A stretch of DNA of 64,000 nt from RHKX01 sp963784885 (GTDB lineage Bacteria > Actinomycetota > Thermoleophilia > Solirubrobacterales > 70-9), in NCBI GenBank assembly GCA_963784885.1, contig CAWATA010000006.1, positions 186,001-250,000 of the forward strand, read 5' to 3'. The notes under the pieces were generated by a model that was not told the DNA's origin, searched no databases, and worked only from the letters and a program-made list of their open reading frames with translations. Of this stretch, positions 34,578 through 43,537 are shown piece after piece (the stretch's first letter is position 1; each line of letters begins with the position of its first letter). A program made the position numbers and the translations under genes.

Positions 34578-35680
34578 CCCGAGTTCTCCGTCAGCGGCAT
34601 CGCTGCCACCGCGTCCGCCGGGGACGGGGGCGGAGAGCCTCCCGGCGCCGAGGACGGGGCCGGATTCGCATCCGGCCCGGGGGCCAGGGCCGGGCCCTCG
34701 AAGAGGACCATGAGCGAGATGCCGAGAGCGACGTAGGCGCACGATGTGACCAGCACCTCAGTATCGGACATCCCACCCATCGCGACGGCAAGCGCCCCGA
34801 GCGCCGCCTGCGTTAGCCCGAGCGCGAGCGCGACCAGCGCCGCGGACCCGAGGGGTCGCAGCAGGCGGTGGGTGCTGTGGTCGCGGCCACCGGTGAGGAT
34901 GCCGACGCCGCGGCGGCGGCGCGAGACGACGACGAGCGAGGTGTCGAAGATCGCCACGCCCGCGAGCGGGACCGCCGTGAGCACCGCGTGGCCGGAACCG
35001 ACGGGCAGCATCATCGCCAGCGCGGCGATCAGGAAGCCGAGCGGCATGCTGCCGCCGTCGCCGAGGAACAGCTTCCACCGGTCCGTCAGGTTGAAGGCGA
35101 GGAAGGCGAGGCAGGCCCCGCTCAGCGCGAACGCCACCGCGGCCAGGTTCGCGAAACCGCCGTTCAGCGCCACCACGCCGATGCCGGCGGCCGAGACCGC
35201 TCCGGTCGTGCCCGATGCGCCGTCGATGTTGTCGAGGAGGTTGAAGGCATTGGTCAGCCCGGCGACCCAGACGATGGTGACGAGCAGGTCGAGAGCCGGG
35301 ACGCCGAACGGCTCCCAGCCGATGCCGTCCGCCCAGAGCACCGCTCCCGCCCCCGCCTGGAGGAGGAATCGGAGGCCGGGGGGCAGCGTGCGCCGGTCAT
35401 CGACGGTGCCCATCACGCAGAGGCCGAGCGCCAGCACCAGCACCGGAGCGAAACGGGGGACCGCGTCCCCCGCCGCCACCGCTGCGACGGCGACGATCGT
35501 GAACGCCGCCATCATGCCGGCGCCACCGAGGTAGGGAATCGATCGGGCGTGCTTCTTGTAGGACTGCGGGTGGTCGAGGAAGTCGGTCGCGATCGCGACC
35601 CGGCGGGCGAGCGGGACGGTGACGAGCGCCAATGCTCCCGCCCCCGCGAACGCGAGAGCTGCCTCGAGCCCCTCGTTCAT
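34574..35680 (-). CDS. Undecaprenyl-phosphate phosphosugar transferase (WecA/TagO type)
   Basis: This membrane enzyme would start the glycan by moving GlcNAc-1-phosphate (or a like sugar) from UDP to undecaprenyl phosphate. It has 368 residues and about ten to eleven membrane segments. Motifs of the MraY/WecA family are all seen: KKHARSIPYLGGAG (about 42-55), the DD of MGTVDDRRTLPPGL (about 90-103), NAFNLLDNIDGASG, LFLGDGGSMPLGFLIA and GGRDHSTHRLL. The C-terminal end is Pro/Ala-rich. The gene is 2 bases downstream of the SDR epimerase stop and overlaps the next GT start. Confidence 0.9.
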   Translation of the reverse strand: MNEGLEAALAFAGAGALALVTVPLARRVAIATDFLDHPQSYKKHARSIPYLGGAGMMAAFTIVAVAAVAAGDAVPRFAPVLVLALGLCVMGTVDDRRTLPPGLRFLLQAGAGAVLWADGIGWEPFGVPALDLLVTIVWVAGLTNAFNLLDNIDGASGTTGAVSAAGIGVVALNGGFANLAAVAFALSGACLAFLAFNLTDRWKLFLGDGGSMPLGFLIAALAMMLPVGSGHAVLTAVPLAGVAIFDTSLVVVSRRRRGVGILTGGRDHSTHRLLRPLGSAALVALALGLTQAALGALAVAMGGMSDTEVLVTSCAYVALGISLMVLFEGPALAPGPDANPAPSSAPGGSPPPSPADAVAAMPLTENSG

Positions 35681-35682
35681 GC

Positions 35683-36729
35683 CTACACGGGGACGGTCTG
35701 AGGGGTCGCCGTGGGCGCGCGTGTGGGGCCTTCGACGCGGCCCGGTGCCGCCTGCCTCGCCAGGCCGGAACCCGACGCCTGCTCGTGGGCGATGATGTCG
35801 GCGATCGCGGTCTCGATCGAGTGCCGGGGGCGCCAGCCGATCAGCTTCTCGATCCTGGTCGTGTCGGGCTTGCGGCGCCCGAGCTCCTCGAACCCCTCGC
35901 CGTAGGCCTCCTCGTAGGGCACGTGGCGGATGCGGGAGGCGCTGCCGGTCATTCGCACGACCTCGGTCGCGAGCTCCTGGATCGTCACCTCCGTCGGGCA
36001 GCCGATGTTGAAGGGCTGGCCGATCGCCTCGTCGCAGTCCATCAACTGCAGCAGGGCGTCGGCGGAGTCGTCGACGTGCGTGAAGCAGCGGGACTGCGTC
36101 CCGTCCCCGTAGACGGTGATGTCCTCACCCTCCAGCGCCTGGCGGACGAACCGCGGGACCACCATCCCGTACATCCCGCTCTGCCGCGGGCCGACGGTGT
36201 TGAAGAAGCGGACGACGATGTTCTCGGCGCCGGTCGCTTTGTGGTAGCCGAACGCGAGCATCTCGCCGTGGACCTTGGCGTTGGCATAGGTCCAGCGGGA
36301 CTTCGCCGGCGAGCCGAGCACCCGGTCGGAGTCCTCGTGCAAAGCGGTCGAGCTCTTTCCGTAGATCTCCGAGGTCGATGCGACGAGCAGCCGGACGCGT
36401 TCACGGGCGGCCGTCTCGGTGACGACCTCCATCCCGCGCGTGTTCCGCAGCATCGACTCGAGCGGCCGGTCGACGATCAGCTGGACGCCGACGGCCGAAG
36501 CCAGGTGGATGCAGCGATCGGCATCCGCCATCAGCTCGCCGACGAGAGCTGCGTCGGTGACGCATCCCTCGACGAACTCGACCGAAGCGAAGCTTCGGAG
36601 ATGTTCGATGTTCTCGGCCCTACCGGTGCTCAGATCGTCGAGCAGCACGACCTCGTCCCCGGCCGCGATGAGGCGGTCGGCGAGGTGAGAACCTATGAAC
36701 CCTGCTCCTCCCGTGATCAGGTATTTCAC
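35683..36729 (-). CDS. NAD-dependent sugar epimerase/dehydratase (extended SDR)
   Basis: A 348-residue extended SDR. GTG 36729 is chosen, with GAGGG 10 bases before it and VKYLITGGAGFIGSHLADRL as the first residues; ATG 36753 is the alternative. It has the Ser/Thr of VASTSEIYGKSS, the catalytic YANAK (about residues 150-154), FFNTVGPRQSGMYGMVVPRF and the region DGTQSRCFTHVDDSADALLQ. Enzymes like this epimerise or dehydrate UDP- or GDP-sugars. It diverges from the Wzc-like gene across a 147-base gap that should hold both promoters. Confidence 0.88.
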   Translation of the reverse strand: MKYLITGGAGFIGSHLADRLIAAGDEVVLLDDLSTGRAENIEHLRSFASVEFVEGCVTDAALVGELMADADRCIHLASAVGVQLIVDRPLESMLRNTRGMEVVTETAARERVRLLVASTSEIYGKSSTALHEDSDRVLGSPAKSRWTYANAKVHGEMLAFGYHKATGAENIVVRFFNTVGPRQSGMYGMVVPRFVRQALEGEDITVYGDGTQSRCFTHVDDSADALLQLMDCDEAIGQPFNIGCPTEVTIQELATEVVRMTGSASRIRHVPYEEAYGEGFEELGRRKPDTTRIEKLIGWRPRHSIETAIADIIAHEQASGSGLARQAAPGRVEGPTRAPTATPQTVPV

Positions 36730-36876
36730 GAAGGTCAAACCCTCAATCTTCATTTCAGAACGGACGGACGGCGGAGAGAACCTAACCGAAAATCGCCCGC
36801 GAGGGTGAAGGTTCTCGTCATCTTCTTTGTCCCGGCGCCGTTGGAGGGCTCCTCTTCCGGCGCCGGAACAGGGCAA

Positions 36877-38445
36877 ATGGCGTACTCTCTCGGCTCCTTG
36901 CTGGGACCGAGTCACATGTCGGGGGAGGCCCGCCGAGCCGTTTCGATCTACACCCGTAGGAAATGGCTGCTGCTCGCGATCGTGATCCTGATCCCGGCGG
37001 CGGCCTACGGGGCCTCGATGATGCTCCCGAAGACCTACGAGGCCACCACGACCCTGATCGTCCGCTCGACCAGCGTCGGGCCGTCCTTCTTCTCGAACTC
37101 GCTGTCGCTCTCGGTCGCCGGCGGCGAGGACGCGGTCCGCCTCGTCAAGACGACCCCGGTCGCCGCCCAGGCGGCGAAGGAGCTCGGAGAGCCGCGATCG
37201 CAGGCGAACGCGTTGCTCGGCAACGTCGAGGCCGCGCTCGAGACCAACCAGAGCAAAGACTCCAGCGACTTCATGACGATCACCACCCATGCGTCGACGC
37301 CGGGGCGGGCTGCAGCGCTGGCCAACGCGTTCGCTCTGGCCCTCACCGCCACGCGAACCGAGGACGCGCAGGCGGAGATCGGCCAGACCATCGATCAGAT
37401 CGAGAAGCAGGCGAAAGACCTCAAGGGGCCCGATGCATCGACGGCCCAGGCGGAACTGGCGCAACAGCTCCAGCAGCTCCAGGGCCTCCGGGCGAGCCAG
37501 GAGAACGCGACGGTCATCCTCGAGCGCGCCGAGCCGCCGAAGTCGCCGATCTCCCCGAATCCGATTCGCAACACCCTGCTCGCGCTGGTCCTCGCGCTGC
37601 TGCTGGCCGCCGGCATCGCCCCGGCCCTCGAGGCGATCGATCGCCGGATCCGCACCGAGGAGGACCTCGAGGACGCAGTCGGCGTCCCGAACCTCGCCTC
37701 GATCCCCGACGACGCCTTCCCCGGGCACCCGCCCTCGCCGGCGGCTCGGGAGTCCTTCCAGACCCTGCGCGCGGCGCTCACCTACTTCAACGTCGACAAG
37801 CAGCTCGAGATCGTCCTCGTCTGCAGTCCCGCGCACGGCGAGGGCAAGACGACCGTCGCGACCAACCTCGCGGCGGCGATGGCGCAGGACGGGACCGACG
37901 TGATCCTGCTCGACGGCGACCTGCGCAAGCCGCAGGTCGCCAGCCGGCTGCAGGTGGAGAAGACGGTCGGCATCGAACGCGTGCTGGTCGAGAACATCGA
38001 CCTGCAGGACGCCTACGGCGAGGTGCCGATGTCGGGATCGGGGCGCTTGCGGGTGCTCGCGAGCGACGTGCCCTCGACCACACCTTCGGTCCTGCTCGGC
38101 TCCAAGCGGATGCGGGAGGTGATCGGGAAGATGGCCGAGGATTCCGAGGTCATCGTCATCGACACGCCACCGCTGCTCGCCGTCAGCGACGCGGTGCCGC
38201 TGATCCGCGAGTCATCGGGGGTCGTCCTCGTCGCCAAGGCCGACTCGACGAGCCGCGACGGACTGAGCAAGGCGCGACAGATGATCGAGGCGGCGAAGGG
38301 AACGCTGCTCGGCTCGGTGCTGACGGGCGTCGACGAGACCCTGCTCGTTCGCTACGGCGGCTACGGCTACTACACGTACTCCTACGCGCAGGCCGACGAC
38401 GCCGCGCCCGGCGGCGACAGGGTCGAGAGCGACACCAAGAGCTGA
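36877..38445 (+). CDS. Wzc-type polysaccharide co-polymerase with BY-kinase domain
   Basis: A 522-residue protein from ATG 36877 (AGGG 3 bases upstream); ATG 36916 (MSGEARRAVSIYTRRKW) is the alternative. It has the Wzz domain with a membrane segment near the start (WLLLAIVILIPAAAYGASM) and another before the kinase (NTLLALVLALLLAAGIAPAL). The kinase has Walker A SPAHGEGKTTVATNL, Walker A' VILLDGDLRKP and Walker B VIVIDTPPLL. A C-terminal tyrosine cluster (RYGGYGYYTYSYA) is the autophosphorylation tail of BY-kinases. It would control chain length and export. The next gene is convergent. Confidence 0.9.
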   Translation: MAYSLGSLLGPSHMSGEARRAVSIYTRRKWLLLAIVILIPAAAYGASMMLPKTYEATTTLIVRSTSVGPSFFSNSLSLSVAGGEDAVRLVKTTPVAAQAAKELGEPRSQANALLGNVEAALETNQSKDSSDFMTITTHASTPGRAAALANAFALALTATRTEDAQAEIGQTIDQIEKQAKDLKGPDASTAQAELAQQLQQLQGLRASQENATVILERAEPPKSPISPNPIRNTLLALVLALLLAAGIAPALEAIDRRIRTEEDLEDAVGVPNLASIPDDAFPGHPPSPAARESFQTLRAALTYFNVDKQLEIVLVCSPAHGEGKTTVATNLAAAMAQDGTDVILLDGDLRKPQVASRLQVEKTVGIERVLVENIDLQDAYGEVPMSGSGRLRVLASDVPSTTPSVLLGSKRMREVIGKMAEDSEVIVIDTPPLLAVSDAVPLIRESSGVVLVAKADSTSRDGLSKARQMIEAAKGTLLGSVLTGVDETLLVRYGGYGYYTYSYAQADDAAPGGDRVESDTKS

Positions 38446-38453
38446 TTCGGCCG

Positions 38454-39407
38454 TCAGGCCCCGCTCAGGGCGGGGCTCGACTCGCGGTAGTGCTCGAAGG
38501 TGATGCGCAGCCCGTCGGCGAACTCGTAGGCGGGCTCGAATCCGAGCAGCTCGCGGGCCTTGGCGATGTCGGCCTGGGAGTGCGGCACGTCCCCGAGCCG
38601 GGCATCGGTGTGGTGGGGATGGATCGGCTGTCCGGTCAGCTCCCTGAGCATGTCCAGCATCTCGTTCAGCGAGGTGCGGTTTCCGCACGCGACGTTGAAG
38701 ACCTCGCCGGCGACCGTCGTCGGGGCCTCCGCCGCCAGCAGGTTCGCGGCGACGACGTCGGCGACGAACGTGAAGTCGCGCGACTGGCTGCCGTCCCCGT
38801 GGACGGTGGGCGGATCGCCGCTGAGCGCCGCGAGGATGAACTTCGGGATGACCGCCGAGTACTGGGAGTCGGGGTCCTGGTTGGGACCGAACACGTTGAA
38901 GTAGCGGAGGACGACGGCATCGAGCCCGTAGACCTGTCCGAAGGCCCGGCAGTAGCCCTCCGAGGCGAGCTTGTCGACCGCGTAGGGGCTCATCGGCAGC
39001 GTCGCCATGTCCTCCCGCTTCGGCAGCGCCCGGTTGAACCCGTAGACGCTGGAGGATGAGGCCAGGACCACCCGGCGCACGCCCTCGTCGCGGGCCGCCA
39101 GCAGGACGTTGAGCGTCCCCGAAGCGTTCACGGCCGAGCTGGTCAACGGGTCCTGGACCGAGCGCGGCACCGACGGAAGGGCGCCGAGGTGGAAGACGAC
39201 CTCGCAGCCGCGTACGGCGGCGAGCACGCGCTCGTAGCTGCGCAGGTCCCCCTCGATGAGGTCGGCCTCCGGGCGGAGCTCGCCCAGGTTGTCCGGATCG
39301 CCGGTCGCGAGGTTGTCGAGCACGCGGACGTCCTCGCCGCCGGCGAGGAGCGAACGGGCCAGGTGCGAGCCGATGAAACCACAGCCCCCTGTGACGAGCA
39401 CGCGCAC
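38454..39407 (-). CDS. NAD-dependent sugar epimerase (extended SDR)
   Basis: A 317-residue extended SDR with a GTG start at 39407 (VRVLVTGGCGFIGSHLARSL). It has EVVFHLGALPSVPRSVQDPL, the Ser of SSSSVYGFNRAL, the catalytic YAVDK (about residues 151-155), LRYFNVFGPNQDPDSQYSAV and DGSQSRDFTFVADVVAANLL. This is the UDP-glucose/UDP-GlcNAc 4-epimerase-like group; the exact substrate is uncertain. Upstream of the start no clear SD is visible, so it may be leaderless. It diverges from asnB with a 60-base gap. Confidence 0.88.
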   Translation of the reverse strand: MRVLVTGGCGFIGSHLARSLLAGGEDVRVLDNLATGDPDNLGELRPEADLIEGDLRSYERVLAAVRGCEVVFHLGALPSVPRSVQDPLTSSAVNASGTLNVLLAARDEGVRRVVLASSSSVYGFNRALPKREDMATLPMSPYAVDKLASEGYCRAFGQVYGLDAVVLRYFNVFGPNQDPDSQYSAVIPKFILAALSGDPPTVHGDGSQSRDFTFVADVVAANLLAAEAPTTVAGEVFNVACGNRTSLNEMLDMLRELTGQPIHPHHTDARLGDVPHSQADIAKARELLGFEPAYEFADGLRITFEHYRESSPALSGA

Positions 39408-39467
39408 GGACGGAAGAATGCCATGTCCTGGGACTGGAGTGGGCAGCCTCCGGATAGAGTCACCGGG

Positions 39468-41360
39468 ATGTGCGGAATCGCAGGGGCAGTTTCGTCTGCG
39501 ACCAGCACGTCGCGGCTCGAGGAGCAGGTCCGGGCGGCGCTCGCGGCCCAGGTCCACCGCGGGCCCGACTCCGCCGGCCTCCACGCCGCCGACTGCGTCG
39601 CCCTCGGCATCCGGCGACTGCGGGTGATCGACCTCGAGACCGGGGATCAGCCCATTCACAACGAGGACGGCTCGATCGCGGTCGTGCTGAACGGCGAGAT
39701 CTACAACTTCCGCGAGCTCCGCGAGGAGCTCCGCGGGCGCGGTCACACGTTCGCGACCGCCGGCGACACGGAGGTCATCGTCCACCTGTACGAGGAGCTC
39801 GGCGACCGCTGCGTCGAGCGCCTCGCCGGGATGTTCGCGTTCGCCCTCTGGGACTCCACCCGCAGGCGGCTGCTCGTGGCTCGCGACCGGGTCGGCAAGA
39901 AGCCGCTCCACTATCACCTCGCCGACGACGGATCGCTGACTTTCGCCTCCGAGCTGCAGGCGCTGATGGCGGCGGCGCCGGTCGGGCGAAGCCTCGACCT
40001 CGCCGCCCTCGACACCTATCTCGCGTTCGGCTACGTCCAGGCCCCGTTCACGATCTACTCGGGGGTGCGGAAGCTGCCGCCGGGCCACACCCTCGTCTGG
40101 TCGGACGGCGAGCTAGCGGTCTCGCGCTGGTGGGAGCTGCGTTACCTGCCGAAGCCGGAACGGGCGGACCTGCCCGAGCTCGAGGCCGAGCTCCGCGGCC
40201 TGGTCGGCGACGCGGTGCGGCGGCGGATGATCTCCGACGTCCCGCTCGGCGCCTTCCTCTCCGGCGGCGTCGATTCCTCGATCGTCGTCAGCGAGATGGC
40301 GTTTCACTCCCGCGACCCGGTCAAGACGTTCTCGATCGGGTTCGGCTCGGAGCAGTACAACGAGCTGCCGGCCGCGCGGACGGTCGCCGAGCGGTTCGGC
40401 ACCGACCACACCGAGCTGGTCGTCGAGCCGGACGCGATCGGGCTGTTGCCGAAGCTCGTCCACCACTACGGCGAGCCGTACGCCGACTCCTCCGCGATCC
40501 CGAGCTTCTACCTCGCCGAGATGACGCGGCGGCACGTGACGGTCGCGCTCAACGGCGACGGCGGCGACGAGAGCTTCGCCGGCTATCTGCGGACCGCTGC
40601 GGACGCGCGGACGATGTGGCTCGACCGGATCCCGGCCGGCCTGCGACGGGCCATCGCCGGCGGCGGCGAGCGGGTGCTGGCGCCCGGCGATCGGCGCTCA
40701 CGCGGGGACTACGTGCGGCGCTTTCTGACGTCGCTGCCGCTCGGCGCTGCCCAGCGCTACGCAGAGCACGTCGGGATCTTCGCCGCGTCCGAGCGAGCGG
40801 CGCTGCTGGCGGGGGACGCGGCGCGCGCGGTCGATCCGGCGCGCACCGCCGCGGTCGTCGGGGCGCCGTGGGAAGCGGCGGAGCGAGCCGGTCTCGGACC
40901 CCTCGACAGGCTGCTCTCCGTCGACGCGGCGAGCTATCTGCCCGGCGACCTGCTCACGAAGGTCGACATCGCGACGATGGCGCACTCGCTGGAGGCGCGC
41001 TCCCCCCTGCTCGACCCGACGGTGATGGAGTTCGCGGCGCGGCTGCCCGCCCGCCTCAAGCTCCACGGCCGCCAGAAGAAGTGGCTGCTGCGGCGGGCGT
41101 ACCGGTGGACGGTGCCGGCGGAGATCCTCGGCGGGACGAAGCGGGGGTTCGGCGTTCCCCTCGGCGAGTGGTTCCGTGGCCCGCTGGCCGGGCACGTGCG
41201 GGACGTGCTCTGCGACCCGGGGGTCGGAGGTGGGCTGCTCGATCCGGCCGCGGTTGCGACGCTCGTCGATGCCCATCAGACGCAGCGGGCCGACAACTCG
41301 GCCCGGATCTGGGCGCTGCTCTTCTTCGAGCACTGGCGGACGGGCGAGCGCGGCGCCTGA
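39468..41360 (+). CDS. asnB: Asparagine synthase-type glutamine amidotransferase
   Basis: A 630-residue class II amidotransferase. Cys2 of MCGIAGAVSS is the nucleophile for glutamine hydrolysis, with HRGPDSAGLH, GEIYNFRELREEL and GDTEVIVHLYEELG in the glutaminase domain (about residues 1-215). The synthetase domain has the PP-loop SGGVDSSIVVSE (about 265-276) and FSIGFGSEQYNELPAARTVA. It may make asparagine or, given the setting, amidate an uronic acid or other sugar; copies of AsnB are common in exopolysaccharide clusters. It ends just before tRNA-Thr on the other strand. Confidence 0.9.
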   Translation: MCGIAGAVSSATSTSRLEEQVRAALAAQVHRGPDSAGLHAADCVALGIRRLRVIDLETGDQPIHNEDGSIAVVLNGEIYNFRELREELRGRGHTFATAGDTEVIVHLYEELGDRCVERLAGMFAFALWDSTRRRLLVARDRVGKKPLHYHLADDGSLTFASELQALMAAAPVGRSLDLAALDTYLAFGYVQAPFTIYSGVRKLPPGHTLVWSDGELAVSRWWELRYLPKPERADLPELEAELRGLVGDAVRRRMISDVPLGAFLSGGVDSSIVVSEMAFHSRDPVKTFSIGFGSEQYNELPAARTVAERFGTDHTELVVEPDAIGLLPKLVHHYGEPYADSSAIPSFYLAEMTRRHVTVALNGDGGDESFAGYLRTAADARTMWLDRIPAGLRRAIAGGGERVLAPGDRRSRGDYVRRFLTSLPLGAAQRYAEHVGIFAASERAALLAGDAARAVDPARTAAVVGAPWEAAERAGLGPLDRLLSVDAASYLPGDLLTKVDIATMAHSLEARSPLLDPTVMEFAARLPARLKLHGRQKKWLLRRAYRWTVPAEILGGTKRGFGVPLGEWFRGPLAGHVRDVLCDPGVGGGLLDPAAVATLVDAHQTQRADNSARIWALLFFEHWRTGERGA

Positions 41361-41386
41361 CGCCGGCGGCTCCGGCGACGGAGGAG

Positions 41387-41458
41387 AGCCCGGAGTGGGA
41401 CTTGAACCCACGACCCCCTCCTTACCATGGAGGTGCTCTACCGCTGAGCTATCCGGGC
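41387..41458 (-). tRNA. tRNA-Thr (anticodon GGT)
   Basis: The minus strand folds into a full cloverleaf: acceptor GCCCGGA/TCCGGGC, D-arm with GCTCAGCGGTAGAGC, anticodon stem CCTCC/GGAGG with loop ATGGTAA (anticodon GGT), and T-arm GTGGG-TTCAAGT-CCCAC. No CCA end is coded. It reads ACC and ACU codons and lies 26 bases downstream of asnB on the other strand. Confidence 0.95.
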
Positions 41459-41555
41459 GCGTCGGCGGAGATTAGCGGGACGGTGGCGAGCACCCCGGCG
41501 CCCGCTCACGCCGCGGGCCTTCAGCACCACGCCCCGGTCCGCCGATTCCGTCCGA

Positions 41556-42296
41556 ATGCGAACGTATGTTCGTGTCATCAAACGACGGTTGACACCCCGG
41601 CAGCAGGGCGACCTCGGAGAGCTCTCCGCAGTCGAATGGCTGGCCTGGAAGGGGGCCACTGTGTTCCTGCCGCTCGGTCACAGTCCCGACGTCGACCTGA
41701 TCGCCGACTTCGGCTCGGGACCGATCCGCGTCGAGGTGAAGACCGCGGGCACCTTCACTGACGGGCGATGGCGGGCGATGATCGCGACGCTCGGAGGAAA
41801 TCAGAGCTGGAGCGGCGTGGTCAAGCATTTCGACCCGGCGCGCTGCGATTACCTGTTCGTTCTCGTCGGCGACGGAAGGCGATGGTTCATCCCGACATCC
41901 GCACTCGAGTGTCGGCGCGCGCTGTCGCTGGGCGGGCCCAAGTACTCCGAGTTCGAGGTCGAACCCGGAAAGGCACTGCACGACGCAACCCCATTAAGAT
42001 CACGCGTCCCTCTGGGGGAGTGCCAGAGCGGTCAAATGGAACGCGCTGTAAACGCGTCGGCTATGCCTACGCAGGTTCGAATCCTGCCTCCCCCATCCGA
42101 CTCCGGCGGCACCGGATTCTCGGTCGAGGCTAAGGTCTGGGGCAAGCGTCGGGTGACCCTCCCCGAGCGGGTCGCGGACGATGCGGCAATCGCGATCGGA
42201 GACCGTATCCGGTTCCGAGCGGACGGCGACGGGCGGATCGTGCTCGAGCGGGTCGCCTCGCCGGCGGCCTTCCAGCCCGAGCTGCCCACCGCCTGA
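41556..42296 (+). CDS. PD-(D/E)XK nuclease-like reading frame running through tRNA-Tyr
   Basis: An open frame of 246 codons from ATG 41556. ATG 41556 lies at the edge of a LexA-box-like site, so TTG 41589 may be the true start. Residues about 14-140 look like a PD-(D/E)XK endonuclease: LGELSAVEWLAWKGATVFLP, GHSPDVDLIADFGSGP and RVEVKTAG carry the D...ExK core. This is similar to the nuclease type seen in some group I intron homing enzymes. The frame has no stop before tRNA-Tyr and reads through it, ending in a piece (KVWGKRRVTLPERVADDAAI, then IGDRIRFRADGDGRIVLERV) that resembles an AbrB/SpoVT-like DNA-binding domain. Whether one or two proteins are made is unclear. Confidence 0.55.
   Translation: MRTYVRVIKRRLTPRQQGDLGELSAVEWLAWKGATVFLPLGHSPDVDLIADFGSGPIRVEVKTAGTFTDGRWRAMIATLGGNQSWSGVVKHFDPARCDYLFVLVGDGRRWFIPTSALECRRALSLGGPKYSEFEVEPGKALHDATPLRSRVPLGECQSGQMERAVNASAMPTQVRILPPPSDSGGTGFSVEAKVWGKRRVTLPERVADDAAIAIGDRIRFRADGDGRIVLERVASPAAFQPELPTA
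41559..41572. promoter_or_regulatory. LexA/SOS-box-like palindrome
   Basis: CGAACGTATGTTCG fits the Gram-positive SOS box consensus CGAACRNRYGTTYG. It lies directly ahead of the nuclease coding region (17 bases before TTG 41589), so that gene may be induced by DNA damage. Confidence 0.5.
42014..42095 (+). tRNA. tRNA-Tyr (anticodon GTA)
   Basis: Acceptor stem GGGGGAG/CTCCCCC, anticodon stem ACGCG/CGCGT with loop CTGTAAA (anticodon GTA), a long variable arm (GGC-TAT-GCC) and T-arm GCAGG-TTCGAAT-CCTGC. Only one A of a possible CCA is coded next. The gene lies in frame inside the nuclease-like reading frame. Confidence 0.95.
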
Positions 42297-42299
42297 GCC

Positions 42300-43448
<1,149 letters not shown>

Positions 43449-43537
43449 GCTTTCCTCCTCCCGAAGGCGCCGGCCGAGTATGCCACGCCGGGAGCCGAGA
43501 GCTGCACCTCGGTAGCCTCCGCGGCCGAGGTAGATCG

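Noticed and set aside
35683..37836. 717-codon frame joining the SDR epimerase with upstream sequence
   Set aside because: The upstream part is antisense to the Wzc-like kinase; the family start is at 36729 with an SD sequence.
38458..38476. GCCCCGC-TCAGG-GCGGGGC hairpin as terminator of the Wzc-like gene
   Set aside because: It lies in the coding end of the convergent epimerase gene, has no T-run, and short GC arms are expected by chance here; kept only as a note.
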